From contig NZ_JACJSB010000030.1 in the NCBI RefSeq assembly GCF_014697585.1, positions 1 to 59,361 on the forward strand: DNA of 59,361 bases, read 5' to 3'. The translations under genes and the position numbers were made by a program. This DNA comes from Dolichospermum sp. FACHB-1091 (GTDB lineage: Bacteria > Cyanobacteriota > Cyanobacteriia > Cyanobacteriales > Nostocaceae). Below the pieces are notes generated by a model that saw only the letters and a list, made by a program, of their open reading frames with translations, ran no database searches and had not been told where the DNA came from. Of the stretch, positions 28,757 to 36,932 are shown piece by piece (positions within the stretch are counted from its first letter, which is position 1; every line of letters begins with the position of its first letter).

Positions 28757-29061
28757 AAGATAGGTTGCTTTTTATTCATATTTAGATGAATTGAGCCATT
28801 TGCAAAGGACTTAAGCTCCTTGCAATACTATTGTATACTCTATTTAGGTATTGCTGAGTCAAGGTAGAACCGCTTCTGAATAAGGGTTTCGCAGATTTTT
28901 AGCATAAAAAAATGTAAGGCTAAGGCTATGACATTTAGAACCTCAAAATCCTTGCATTTCTCTAGAAAATTGGGGGCTGAATTTGGAAACCAATCTTCAA
29001 AGCCACCATTTTTCGCACTGTGTGGTATCTAGGTTTTCTTTGGGTAATTTTTCAGCCAGCC
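28757..29061. other. Spacer of probable mobile-element origin
   Basis: No open frame is credible. The stretch from about 28845 to 29055 has the look of a degenerate element end (GGGTTTCGCAGATTTTTAGC, then TTGCATTTCTCTAGAAAATT) and finishes in the inverted TTCAGCCAGCCCTA. It may be the remaining non-coding part of the segment 27753-29064. Confidence 0.4.
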
Positions 29062-30372
29062 CTATTTAGGACTTACCTTGTCAATTACCTTGATTTTACC
29101 ATCATCCTCCACTGTCCAAACATCGTAAGTACCAATGACATCACCATTAGTATCAACATCTACATCACCGCTTGCGCCTTGGTAATTAATCTGTTTACCC
29201 TCTTTCAGAAGCTTCAGCCCTTGACAAACATCACTTACTGGTGTACCCTTACCAGCAGCTACTTCTCGCAATTTACTAGCAATAGCCACCCCAGTATTTT
29301 CTTTAGCGGCTTGGGCTGCTAATACCAATAAGGCCGCAGCGTCCCAGGCTTGAGGTGCGTATTCTCCTGGGGAAGTACCTTTTTTATCTTTCCAAAGTTT
29401 ATTAAAATTTTCTAAACCTTTACCACTAGAACCGGGAACTGTACCAATTGAGCCAGATAAGATGTATTTACCATCCTTACCTTTACCAACTTGATCAGGG
29501 AAACTATCGGATTTTACACCGTCTGTGAGTAAAATTTGTACATCTTTGGTAACACCCTGTTGATAAGCAGCCTTCAAGAATAAACTACCGGTTTCAGCAT
29601 ACAATACAGCTAAAACTGCATCTGGTTTACCTGCAAAAGCGGCAGATGCTTCTGTATCAAAGGTTTGAGCCTTGGGGTCATAGCGAACAGGCTTATCTTT
29701 ATTAACTACTGTACCACCTAATTTCTCAAAAGTTTGCACAAATGCTTTTTCAAAACCCACACCATAGTCATTATTAATTACCACAGTGGAAACTCGTTTA
29801 AAGCCTTTTTTCTTAGCGAGTTGGGCTAAAGCTAATGCTTGGTAGGTATCAGGGGGAGCAGTCCGCGCCCAAAAGCCTTTAAAGTCGCCTTTTTGAGCTT
29901 TGTCAGTAAATACAGGGCTAGTGCTACCAGGAGAAATCAGCATGACTTTATTAGGTACAGCCACGGAAACCGCCGCAGTGGAAACACTACTCGCAAAAGA
30001 ACCGACCACACCACCAACTTTATCTAAAGTTGCTAATTTAGTCATACCCGCAGCGCCCGCTTTAGGGTCAGTTTGGTCGTCTACTTCTACCAAACTGACT
30101 TTTTCACCATTGACACCTCCACAAGCGTTAACGGTTTCCACCAGTAAGGGAACAGAACCAACCATTTGTTGTCCAATAGAAGCCAAGTCACCAGTGGTGG
30201 GTAATAAACTACCAATTTTCAATCCCTTAGTATCACTGGTTGTAGTCTGAGGTGTTGGTGAAGTGGTACTAACCCCCGTAGACGGTGGTTTAGGACTTTC
30301 ACAAGCGGCTAAAAAGAAACCACTGGCTATGGTAGCTATACTCAAAGCTAGAGAGACACGAATTTTCGACAT
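29062..30372 (-). CDS. Branched-chain/neutral amino-acid-type ABC transporter substrate-binding lipoprotein
   Basis: The 436-residue protein has a lipoprotein signal ending in FFLAAC (lipidated Cys24), a Ser/Thr/Pro linker, and a type I periplasmic binding fold: LKIGSLLPTTGDLASIGQQM, VEVDDQTDPKAGAAGMTKL, GVVGSFASSVSTAA, and KVMLISPGSTSPVF. It resembles LivJ/NatB-type receptors for amino acids in cyanobacteria. Ligand and permease partners are not encoded nearby, so it probably works with a transporter elsewhere. A GAGGAG ribosome site precedes the ATG at 30370-30372. The stop TAG coincides with the first bases of an inverted-repeat end (TAGGGCTGGCTGAA), so the last residues may have been altered by an insertion, although VEDDGKIKVIDKV appears a normal ending. 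Confidence 0.9.
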   Translation of the reverse strand: MSKIRVSLALSIATIASGFFLAACESPKPPSTGVSTTSPTPQTTTSDTKGLKIGSLLPTTGDLASIGQQMVGSVPLLVETVNACGGVNGEKVSLVEVDDQTDPKAGAAGMTKLATLDKVGGVVGSFASSVSTAAVSVAVPNKVMLISPGSTSPVFTDKAQKGDFKGFWARTAPPDTYQALALAQLAKKKGFKRVSTVVINNDYGVGFEKAFVQTFEKLGGTVVNKDKPVRYDPKAQTFDTEASAAFAGKPDAVLAVLYAETGSLFLKAAYQQGVTKDVQILLTDGVKSDSFPDQVGKGKDGKYILSGSIGTVPGSSGKGLENFNKLWKDKKGTSPGEYAPQAWDAAALLVLAAQAAKENTGVAIASKLREVAAGKGTPVSDVCQGLKLLKEGKQINYQGASGDVDVDTNGDVIGTYDVWTVEDDGKIKVIDKVSPK

Positions 30373-30530
30373 AGTTAGTCACACTCCTCAGATATTTAGA
30401 AGACTTGATCTAGTTAAATTGATATCAGGTGCTTCAACCGCAAATAATAACATTCTGATGACTTACTTACGAGAAATCAATTTAAACTCTTATTCCTCCC
30501 TGTCCTGGAGTGGTTGGTTTTTCCATAATT

Positions 30531-30570
30531 CAAACACTAACAAACACTAACAAACACTAACAAACACTAA
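30531..30570. repeat. Four exact 10-bp tandem repeats (CAAACACTAA)
   Basis: Four perfect copies of CAAACACTAA run from 30531 to 30570. The last one and part of the third encode the C-terminal ISVC and the TAG stop of the MBL hydrolase gene on the minus strand. Every copy offers the same stop on that strand, so copy number would not change the protein. Confidence 0.95.
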
Positions 30571-31312
30571 TTTTTTCGCCGGGGTGAGGACTGATCACCT
30601 TAGTTGTTAAACTGTTATTTTCTAATAAAGTCTGAAATTCTGTCGTATTTCCCCTAGCTTGGAGAAATTTTACCAATAGTCCCTCAAAGAAAATATCCCC
30701 TCCGGCTGCGGTAGGGAGGATAAATTGAGGTCTCACGGATTTTACCACATCTAAAGCGCTATTCATACCTTTGATAATCGGACCGAGTAGGGGTAAACTC
30801 AAATCAATGATAGGTGTAATTACCACGTCAATGGGTGCTATTTCTTGAAGTTGCGGGGAATGATAGCCATGGGGTTCATAATACAATGTAGAATTATTTA
30901 CTAGATCTTTGAGCAGATAGCCATTTTCTAATAAAGTAGGTCCAATGGGAGAACCAGGAACAGCTTTAATTTCTATTTGCTGATTTAAAATGAAGCTTTG
31001 ACCATGTTGAAGACTGATGATTTGTTGATAACCTAGTTTTTCTACCACTTTAGCCGCATTGGGAGAAGCAACCACAGGAATATTTTTGTCAAGTTGCTTT
31101 AAAGTGGGTGGGTGTGCGTGATCTTCTAAACCCTGAGAAAGCAGAATTAAATTTATGTTATCTGGTATTGACCGATCCTGATCACGAGAACCTTTGAATA
31201 ACCAATCTAAATTGTTAAAGGTTAAAGTACCAATTAACCAGGGGTCAATTAGTATTCGCTGTTGACCAATTTCAATTAACCAACTATTGCTATCTAACCA
31301 AGTAAAGTTCAT
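30557..31312 (-). CDS. MBL-fold metal-dependent hydrolase
   Basis: The 251-residue product has metallo-beta-lactamase-fold features. An N-terminal TWLDSNSWLIEIGQQRILID is followed by LLSQGLEDHAHPPTL, where the metal-binding HxHxDH motif is changed to SQGLEDHAH (first His lost, DH kept), then VVASPNAAKVVEKLG, and AVPGSPIGP. This suits the L-ascorbate/UlaG-like group rather than classical lactamases; the altered motif makes one- or two-metal binding uncertain. I start at ATG 31310-31312, which has GAGGATTTG just ahead; the upstream ATG at 31343-31345 lies in a short tandem repeat. It is last in a probable operon with pilT and a KaiB-fold protein. The C-terminal four residues are encoded by a 10-bp repeat. 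Confidence 0.85.
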   Translation of the reverse strand: MNFTWLDSNSWLIEIGQQRILIDPWLIGTLTFNNLDWLFKGSRDQDRSIPDNINLILLSQGLEDHAHPPTLKQLDKNIPVVASPNAAKVVEKLGYQQIISLQHGQSFILNQQIEIKAVPGSPIGPTLLENGYLLKDLVNNSTLYYEPHGYHSPQLQEIAPIDVVITPIIDLSLPLLGPIIKGMNSALDVVKSVRPQFILPTAAGGDIFFEGLLVKFLQARGNTTEFQTLLENNSLTTKVISPHPGEKISVC

Positions 31313-31362
31313 ATTATACAAATCCTCAAATTTAAAATTGGACATTGGACATTGGAAATGAT

Positions 31363-32133
31363 TTACTGTCCCGCTAACATCTGTAGCACTTTATCAATGT
31401 TATCTAAATTACCAACCATGCGCCGAATTGGATGCGGCCAAACCTTAACTAAGGTAGGAGTAGCAGAAACTTGATCAATTTCGGCCTGTTCTGGATTAGT
31501 GAGAACATCAACTACTTTAAGAGTATAAGGATACCCTAGAGATCGTTCTAACGATTCATGCAAGTTTTGTAAAATTTTTTCAGTGGTTATACTATGTCCA
31601 GCAACAAACAAGCGTAAAACAAAACCTGGATCACCTGGGATATTTTGGGGTGCAGGTTGTGTAGTCATGATTGGTTGTTGATACTGCGAGGGAGAATCAG
31701 TTAAATCTAGACGTACAATTAAATCATGATCTTGCCACAGTTGAGGAAATGCAGCACGATAAGTTGATAATACCAGGGGAGCGCACAATCCATCTTGCCA
31801 GGCTGCTGATTGCCAGACTAAATCCCCAGTCCGAAAAATCGCATTTAGCACAGCTTGGTGACGCATAACTGCGGGATAAGCCTCGGCAAAGATTTGGACT
31901 TTTTGAGTCCGAGGATTTAACCAATGATCAATAGTTGCAGTATAACAAGGAACTAAAAAATGTGGTGGTTCTGGTAAATCGAGGATTTCCCGCAAAGCCG
32001 CACAGAGATTTAAATGCCATCTTCCTTGTTTACTAGGATCAATACAGTAAATTAAATCCCCTCCAGGTGTAAACAAAGCAATACCCTTGAATAACTGAGG
32101 CTGAGATAGTTTGTCCACATTCAACTTAGTCAT
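31363..32133 (-). CDS. KaiB-fold protein with an N-terminal domain of unknown function
   Basis: The C-terminal 82 residues (about 171-252) are a KaiB-type thioredoxin-like fold: FVLRLFVAGHSITTEKILQN, YPYTLKVVDVLTNPEQA, ATPTLVKVWPHPIRRMVGNL. In the clock protein KaiB this fold binds KaiC; the same fold opens the kinase SasA. The first 165 residues (FKGIALFTPGGDLIYCIDPS, FAEAYPAVMRHQAVLNAIFR) form a domain known to accompany KaiB-like domains in cyanobacteria but of unknown function. It is not KaiB itself, which is about 100 residues and sits with kaiA and kaiC. It lies 55 bases downstream of a PilT-type ATPase and 50 bases before an MBL hydrolase, so it may link circadian or redox signals to pilus retraction, which is inference. 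Confidence 0.88.
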   Translation of the reverse strand: MTKLNVDKLSQPQLFKGIALFTPGGDLIYCIDPSKQGRWHLNLCAALREILDLPEPPHFLVPCYTATIDHWLNPRTQKVQIFAEAYPAVMRHQAVLNAIFRTGDLVWQSAAWQDGLCAPLVLSTYRAAFPQLWQDHDLIVRLDLTDSPSQYQQPIMTTQPAPQNIPGDPGFVLRLFVAGHSITTEKILQNLHESLERSLGYPYTLKVVDVLTNPEQAEIDQVSATPTLVKVWPHPIRRMVGNLDNIDKVLQMLAGQ

Positions 32134-32188
32134 TGGTTAGCGGTTAGCGGTTATGATATATATGCAATTACCAGTTACCAATTCCCCA

Positions 32189-33409
32189 TTAAAGACGACC
32201 TCGAAGGAATTGCGCCATTTCGTTAGGAGTTGGGGACATTTCCAAGGCTGTTTCTTGAGTGATACGGCCTTCTTGGTAGAGGGTAAACAATGACTGATTC
32301 ATTGTGGTCATACCATCAAAGCGTGATTGTTTCATTAACGCTTCAATTTCATCATAATTGCCTGTTTTCACCCAATCTTTAACGGCCTCAGTATTAATCA
32401 GAATATCGTGGAAAGCACAACGTTTACCATCTGTAGTCCGGCACAAACCTTGGGAAATTACAGCTACCAAGGATTCAGCCAGGACTACGCGCATAGCTTC
32501 TTTTTCTTGACCTGAATATAAACTAAGAATCCGTTCAACACTTTTTACAGCGCTAATGGTGTGCAGAGTTCCCATAACCAAGTGACCTGTTTGCGATGCT
32601 TTCAGTGCGGTATTCAGCGTTTCTTTATCGCGCATTTCTCCCAGAAAAATGACATCTGGGTCAGCTCGCAAAGCAGCTTTTAAGGCCTTATCAAATTCCA
32701 GGGTGTGCATTCCCACTTCTCGCTGTCTGACGAGAGACTTATGACTTTGATGAACAAATTCTACTGGGTCTTCAATCGTAATGATATGCTTAGGCATTGT
32801 CCGATTGATATAGTCAACCATGGCGGCCATTGTTGTTGACTTGCCTGAACCAGTTGGACCTGTAATCAAAATCAAGCCCTTTTGATAATTACAAATATCT
32901 TGAATTATAGGTGGTAAACGCAACTGCTTGATAGATGGAATTTCCAGAGGAATTAACCGCAGTACCATTCCATAACCACGCAAGGAATCAAAAAGATTAA
33001 TCCGCACACGGATAAATTCGTACTGAGTTGCACAATCAAATTCTAGCCGTTCTTGAAACCTTTGAATTTCGGTATCAGTGAGAATCTCACGCAACCAACT
33101 CATAAAGGTTGCTTTATCAGTTTCAGGATAATTGGTGGTTTGCATCTCTCCTTGGTTGCGGAAGCGGGGGATTTCTCCTACTCCCAAGTGAACATCAGAG
33201 TAACCGTGATTAAATGCTTCTTTGACAAGATCCACCAAACTAAGTCCTGAAGCTTTATTTATGGAGGCTGTTGAACTAGAAAGTATCAATGATGGTACTA
33301 GGAACTCAGGTAGACTGGGACTGATTCCTAAATTGTTTGCGGTTAGAGTTTGTGCTATTGCTGACTGTGATTGTGGTGAGGACATTTTGGGTATTTGTGA
33401 TTCTGTCAT
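32189..33409 (-). CDS. pilT: PilT-type type IV pilus retraction ATPase
   Basis: This 406-residue hexameric ATPase shows the N-terminal PAS-like region with SDVHLGVGEIPRFR, the Walker A GPTGSGKST at residues 184-192, the Asp box IITIEDPVEFVH, the Walker B region ADPDVIFLGEMRD, the His box GHLVMGTLHT, and the C-terminal AIRNLIRE-equivalent SRFDGMTTMNQSLFTLYQEG. It drives pilus retraction for twitching motility and DNA uptake. The first 55 residues are a low-complexity Ser/Gln-rich extension, longer than in classical PilT (about 345-370 residues), consistent with the second PilT paralogue of cyanobacteria. No other pil genes are nearby. The ATG is at 33407-33409 and the gene starts a probable three-gene operon. 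Confidence 0.92.
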   Translation of the reverse strand: MTESQIPKMSSPQSQSAIAQTLTANNLGISPSLPEFLVPSLILSSSTASINKASGLSLVDLVKEAFNHGYSDVHLGVGEIPRFRNQGEMQTTNYPETDKATFMSWLREILTDTEIQRFQERLEFDCATQYEFIRVRINLFDSLRGYGMVLRLIPLEIPSIKQLRLPPIIQDICNYQKGLILITGPTGSGKSTTMAAMVDYINRTMPKHIITIEDPVEFVHQSHKSLVRQREVGMHTLEFDKALKAALRADPDVIFLGEMRDKETLNTALKASQTGHLVMGTLHTISAVKSVERILSLYSGQEKEAMRVVLAESLVAVISQGLCRTTDGKRCAFHDILINTEAVKDWVKTGNYDEIEALMKQSRFDGMTTMNQSLFTLYQEGRITQETALEMSPTPNEMAQFLRGRL

Positions 33410-34216
33410 ATATTTTCACGATTTCTAACAACAGCCTTTTGAGTGGTTTACTGCTATATACAGCACTTTCCGATGTTATGAGGTACAAGAACCCCACCCC
33501 AACCCCCTCCAATATCAAAGGTTTATCCTTTTCTTCCCCCCGCTGCGGGGGGATTGAGGGGGGTGCGAGGAGGGGGCTTAGGATGTACCTCATAAGAGCG
33601 GAAACCCCTGTAAACCCGATCTTGAAAACTAAATTGTCAATTTAGGCTAACTCACTACAAGGATCATAAATGATATTTCGATATTTCCAGAATTTCTACT
33701 AGTGTAATTTCAAAAATCAAATGCCAGTCCTATAGTATACATATTTTTTGGTTTACTATCTTTGGTCTCACGTAACTATACTAGTAAAATATAAAAAATA
33801 ATACTTATTATTGAACATGGAACGATAAGTAACATTGGGTAAAATAGGCATTTACACCTTACCTACAAGCTATTTTTTGTCACCTCTCCATAAATTATGA
33901 GAAACAATACAGTTTTCTATAAGAAATGTTAAGCATCTGGGGGATCAAATGGCGGGGATCAAGTTCTGATTCTCATCTATCGTTGGTCTATATTTCTAAA
34001 GGCATACAGCTAAACTTGTTTCCCCACCTGCGGGTATATCTGACTTCTCATTCATAAGCACGAAAAATTAACTGTAAAGTTTAGTAAAGAAATGCTCATT
34101 TTGGGGCTAAGGTTTTATATACTAAATTTTACTGAAACAAAATCGGTTAATTCGCCCCCGAGCGATCAATAACTGAAACTGAAATTTAAACTTGCTGTGT
34201 ATTAGGAGGAAAAGTC
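33410..34216. other. Long non-coding stretch upstream of pilT and the small membrane protein
   Basis: About 800 bases without a credible gene between divergently transcribed genes. It contains a 120-bp inverted-repeat element at 33476-33595. The rest, 33600-34200, is AT-rich and could hold long 5' leaders; a strong ribosome site (AGGAGGAAAAGTC) ends it. I found no riboswitch or tRNA pattern. Confidence 0.55.
33476..33595. mobile_element. MITE-like element with perfect 12-bp inverted ends and a nested GC-rich palindrome
   Basis: TTATGAGGTACA at 33476-33487 is perfectly inverted at 33584-33595. Inside, between C-rich and G-rich flanks, is the palindromic repeat CTTCCCCCCGCTGCGGGGGG at 33532-33551, the same repeat that entered putA at 21936-22015. 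No coding capacity. The nesting suggests either a repeat that targets other repeats or a single composite element. Confidence 0.75.
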
Positions 34217-34591
34217 ATGGTTTCTGCTCAAAGCTCTAATCTAGTTCAGACCCACTCCTTGTTAGTGATGAAAAGCTTTTTAATCTGGACATTTACATTG
34301 GCAGTGTGCTTGTTAGTCGTCGGTTTTCCACTGGTTGTATTGATGGCTACAATTGGATGTCTGTTGTCTATTGTGTTACAATCCGTAATGCCCGCTAGTG
34401 CAGTTTTAGTTGTGGCAGGTGGTTTAGTCATGCTTAATGTTATGGCGGTATTAATTGCTGCTGGAGTTCTCACAGCTAAGGGTATTCATCCTAAGCAGAT
34501 AAAATGGTTAAGCTGGCTACATGGTGAAGCTGAAAAAACCCAAACTACTGTTTATGCAGCTTGTCCTTTAACTTGTGAAATCAACCAATAG
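34217..34591 (+). CDS. Small membrane protein of unknown function
   Basis: The 124-residue protein has three hydrophobic segments (SFLIWTFTLAVCLLVVGFPL, LMATIGCLLSIVLQS, and VLVVAGGLVMLNVMAVLIAA) and a soluble C terminus with WLSWLHGEAEK and a final AACPLTCE that holds two Cys. I recognise it only as a cyanobacterial small membrane protein. A near-ideal AGGAGGAAAA ribosome site seven bases before the ATG at 34217 suggests strong translation. It has a terminator at 34628-34648 and looks monocistronic. Confidence 0.75.
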   Translation: MVSAQSSNLVQTHSLLVMKSFLIWTFTLAVCLLVVGFPLVVLMATIGCLLSIVLQSVMPASAVLVVAGGLVMLNVMAVLIAAGVLTAKGIHPKQIKWLSWLHGEAEKTQTTVYAACPLTCEINQ

Positions 34592-34627
34592 TGATCATTC
34601 GCTAAAACTTGACAAAAAGTACATCTG

Positions 34628-34648
34628 CCCGGTTCAGCCGGGTTTTTT
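34628..34648 (+). terminator. Intrinsic terminator after the small membrane protein
   Basis: Stem CCCGG / CCGGG with loop TTCAG (34628-34632, 34638-34642) and six T residues. It lies 37 bases after the stop codon. Confidence 0.85.
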
Positions 34649-34914
34649 AATTATGTATCAGTAGTTTTTTGATTGTATATGATTGGAAGTATTGATACTC
34701 TCCTTACCTTACTTCGTTGAATGTGGGCTTTGTCCGGCTACTGCACTTCCATTGCTAAATCGCTAATTCACTAAATCAAGTATATTTGCAGGATAATTGA
34801 TTTACGCCTGTCCCTAGCTGTGCTTTTACGTGACTTTGCAATTATGAAAATTTGATAGTACACAACAGCGTAAATCAACTAACCATACTCCTAACTGGCA
34901 GGTGCTGAATAACT

Positions 34915-34939
34915 AAAAAGCCCGACTAATCAGCTTTTT
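34915..34939 (-). terminator. Hairpin terminator after the pedR-like gene
   Basis: AAAAAGC at 34915-34921 pairs with GCTTTTT at 34933-34939, with extra partial pairing in the loop. On the minus strand the hairpin runs into T residues just 15 bases after the gene's stop. Symmetry also allows plus-strand use. Confidence 0.7.
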
Positions 34940-34953
34940 AAATATCCTTTGCT

Positions 34954-35232
34954 TCACGTGGTCATACTTTCATCATTCCCAGAGGGAAGAGAACAGCAAT
35001 TAACATCATTTAAACAGACTTTACCCCATTGTAAAGCCCAACGAACTAAGGCCACACGGTTGTCAGTCTTAGTTTTGGTGAGAATGTTGCTAATATGGTT
35101 ATCAACTGTCCGTTTGCTAATTTCCAGTTTTGCTGCAATTTCTTGGTTAGTTAAGCCAGTGGCCACTAAGTCGATAATTTGCATTTCTCTGTCTGACAGA
35201 CTAACACGGGTTCCAGACTCACTAGCAGCCAT
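34954..35232 (-). CDS. pedR: Small LuxR-type DNA-binding regulator, PedR-like
   Basis: The 92-residue protein is nearly all GerE/LuxR helix-turn-helix: SLSDREMQIIDLVATGLTNQ, EIAAKLEISKRTVDNHISNI, then a C-terminal WGKVCLNDVNCCSLPSG with a Cys-rich motif. It has no receiver domain. PedR of Synechocystis (Ssl0564) has this size and layout; it senses photosynthetic electron-transport state through thioredoxin-dependent redox change and controls photosynthesis and CO2-uptake genes. The C-terminal Cys cluster supports that assignment. The ATG is at 35230-35232. The 230-base region to the fructokinase contains divergent promoters. The symbol is given on similarity remembered, so treat as probable. 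Confidence 0.82.
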   Translation of the reverse strand: MAASESGTRVSLSDREMQIIDLVATGLTNQEIAAKLEISKRTVDNHISNILTKTKTDNRVALVRWALQWGKVCLNDVNCCSLPSGNDESMTT

Positions 35233-35464
35233 TACTTAATATTCCTCCCTTGGTATATGTACTCAAGTCTTATTCCCTATTCTAGAAGATTATTGCGGAG
35301 GTAGATAGTTTTAAATGTTACTAATAATCCTAATGTCAAGATTTTCTTTTGATTTTAGGTTTGTAGTCGTACACACTACAGATAAAAAGTGTTGATTTTA
35401 ACTAGGATTAATTAAAAACCTGTCAAACTAAATATATAATGCCCCATAGAAAATCAAAAATGCA

Positions 35465-36445
35465 ATGATTAATCCCCGTGTTTTATGTCTTGGTGAAGTC
35501 TTATTTGATTGTTTAGCTGATCAATTGGGACTTAAACTAGAGGAAGTCAAATCATGGACTCCCTACCCAGGAGGAGCGCCCGCAAATGTGGCTTGTGCTT
35601 TGGTGAAGTTGGGGACATCAGCCGGATTTATGGGCGCAGTGGGTGAAGATGAACCAGGGAATACACTGATAAAATTATTAGAAACTGTCGGCGTAGATAC
35701 AACTGGTGTGCAACGTCATCCTACAGCACCAACGAGACAAGTATATGTAGTGAGGGATTTAACAGGCGATCGCACTTTTGCTGGTTTTGGTAAATATGAT
35801 ACTTCAGAATTTGCTGATACCCGTCTCCAAGCCACAAAATTACCACCCGCATTGTTTGATGAAGCTGACTTTTTGGTGGTAGGAACTTTAGAATTAGCCT
35901 ATCCTGAAAGTGAGAAAGCTGTTTTGCGAGCTTTAGAATTGGCAGAACAATATGACCTAAAAATTATTCTTGATGTCAATTGGCGACCAGTATTTTGGCT
36001 AGATGAAAATACAGCTAAGACCAAAATTCAAGCTTTATTGGGGAGATTTGATTTCCTGAAATTGACAAAGGAAGAAGCAGAATGGTTATTTAATACAATA
36101 GATCCTGGGGCAATTACTTATAGACTCAATTCTTTGGAAGGGGTGTTAGTGACAGATGGTGAAAATGGTTGTTCCTATTGTTTAGGGGAGAATGAAGGTA
36201 AATTACCAGCTTTTTCCGTGCCTGTTGTGGATACCACTGGTGCGGGAGATGGGTTTTTGGCTGGGTTTATCCACCAATTACATCAAGTTGGGATTCACAA
36301 ACTCAAGGACGCGGAAACCGCTAGAAAAATTGTCACCTATGCCAGTGCTGTGGGAGCTTTAACTACTCTTAAACCAGGTGCGATCGCTTCTCAACCCACT
36401 GCGGCGGAAGTTGACGCTTTTCTGAGTTCTCATCAACTAGCCTAA
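35465..36445 (+). CDS. Fructokinase-type PfkB carbohydrate kinase
   Basis: The 326-residue product is a ribokinase-family sugar kinase, with LCLGEVLFDCLADQ at the N terminus, the PGGAPANVACALVKLG signature at residues 34-49, and the PfkB C-terminal motif VVDTTGAGDGFLAGFIH with the catalytic Asp in GAGD. The sequence FRK-type WRPVFW (residues 175-180) supports fructose as substrate, feeding fructose 6-phosphate from sucrose breakdown into central metabolism. The ATG at 35465 gives the full first strand. It ends convergently with the gluconokinase gene, overlapping by nine bases. Substrate specificity is inferred from family. Confidence 0.9.
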   Translation: MINPRVLCLGEVLFDCLADQLGLKLEEVKSWTPYPGGAPANVACALVKLGTSAGFMGAVGEDEPGNTLIKLLETVGVDTTGVQRHPTAPTRQVYVVRDLTGDRTFAGFGKYDTSEFADTRLQATKLPPALFDEADFLVVGTLELAYPESEKAVLRALELAEQYDLKIILDVNWRPVFWLDENTAKTKIQALLGRFDFLKLTKEEAEWLFNTIDPGAITYRLNSLEGVLVTDGENGCSYCLGENEGKLPAFSVPVVDTTGAGDGFLAGFIHQLHQVGIHKLKDAETARKIVTYASAVGALTTLKPGAIASQPTAAEVDAFLSSHQLA

Positions 36446-36931
36446 AGCCTTTTTAATCTTTTCGACAATTACTTCCGGGGCTTGGGAAACATCAACACAA
36501 ATACAATTATCAGGCTCTTCAAGGTCATGAAACTGACTTTTGAGGAGCTTTTCAGTCATAAAGTGATTTGTCCGGGCTTTTAGCCGATTTTCAATGACAT
36601 CAAAAGACCCCTGGAGGTAAACTAACTGAATGCGGCTATCAATTATCAGCATTTGACGATAACTGGTTTTGAGTGCAGAACAGGCCAAAACGACATTTTT
36701 GTTATCTTGTAGCCAATTTTTGATAGCTGCTTGCAAATCTTCTAACCAAGATATTCTATCACCATCATTGAGGGAAATTCCCATTTGCATTTTTTTGATA
36801 TTTTCTAGTTTATGGAAGTCGTCAGCGTCTCTAAATTCCCAGTTGAGTAATTCAGCTAAAAGTTTACCAATTGTAGTTTTACCAGAACCAGAAACACCCA
36901 TAATTAAAATAATCGAACTTAAGTTAATCAA
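36437..36931 (-). CDS. gntK: Gluconokinase
   Basis: The 164-residue P-loop kinase phosphorylates gluconate to 6-phosphogluconate, entering the oxidative pentose-phosphate pathway. It shows the Walker A motif MGVSGSGKTTIGKLLAELL at residues 11-29, FRDADDFHKLENIKKM with the substrate-binding acidic residues, GISLNDGDRISWLEDL, and ALKTSYRQML. The length matches GntK. Translation appears to start at TTG 36929-36931, with GGCAGG seven bases ahead; a start at the in-frame ATG 36899-36901 would cut into the first strand. Only one base separates this start from the stop of a decayed gene upstream, so translational coupling may remain. Neighbour frk also makes a hexose phosphate. Confidence 0.9.
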   Translation of the reverse strand: MINLSSIILIMGVSGSGKTTIGKLLAELLNWEFRDADDFHKLENIKKMQMGISLNDGDRISWLEDLQAAIKNWLQDNKNVVLACSALKTSYRQMLIIDSRIQLVYLQGSFDVIENRLKARTNHFMTEKLLKSQFHDLEEPDNCICVDVSQAPEVIVEKIKKALG

Positions 36932-36932
36932 A

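Larger units (their letters stand above)
27753..29064. mobile_element. Segment bounded by inverted TAGGGCT(T/G)GCTGAA ends (possible IS remnant)
   Basis: The left end TAGGGCTTGCTGAATAA and the reverse complement of the right end, TAGGGCTGGCTGAAAAA, agree at 15 of 17 positions. They face each other across 1.3 kb, an insertion-sequence size, but the interior has no transposase and instead the beta-barrel gene at 28157-28756. The right interior, 28845-29030, is an unusual non-coding stretch. Either this is one element that lost its transposase, or two independent element ends. The right end supplies the TAG stop of the ABC binding-protein gene. I saw no target duplication. Confidence 0.45.
34592..34953. 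other. Spacer between convergent small membrane protein and pedR-like genes
   Basis: It holds two terminators facing the neighbouring genes (34628-34648 and 34915-34939). The 240 bases between show nothing I can identify. Confidence 0.6.

Noticed and set aside
30370-30390. CACACTCCTCAG considered as a Yfr1 small RNA core
   Set aside because: It is the reverse complement of the GAGGAG ribosome site of the ABC binding-protein gene, and the Yfr1 core ACTCCTCACAC is not matched.
30557-31345. Longer start for the MBL hydrolase at 31343-31345
   Set aside because: That ATG lies in a GGACATTGGACATTGG tandem repeat; the ATG at 31310-31312 has a GAGG ribosome site.
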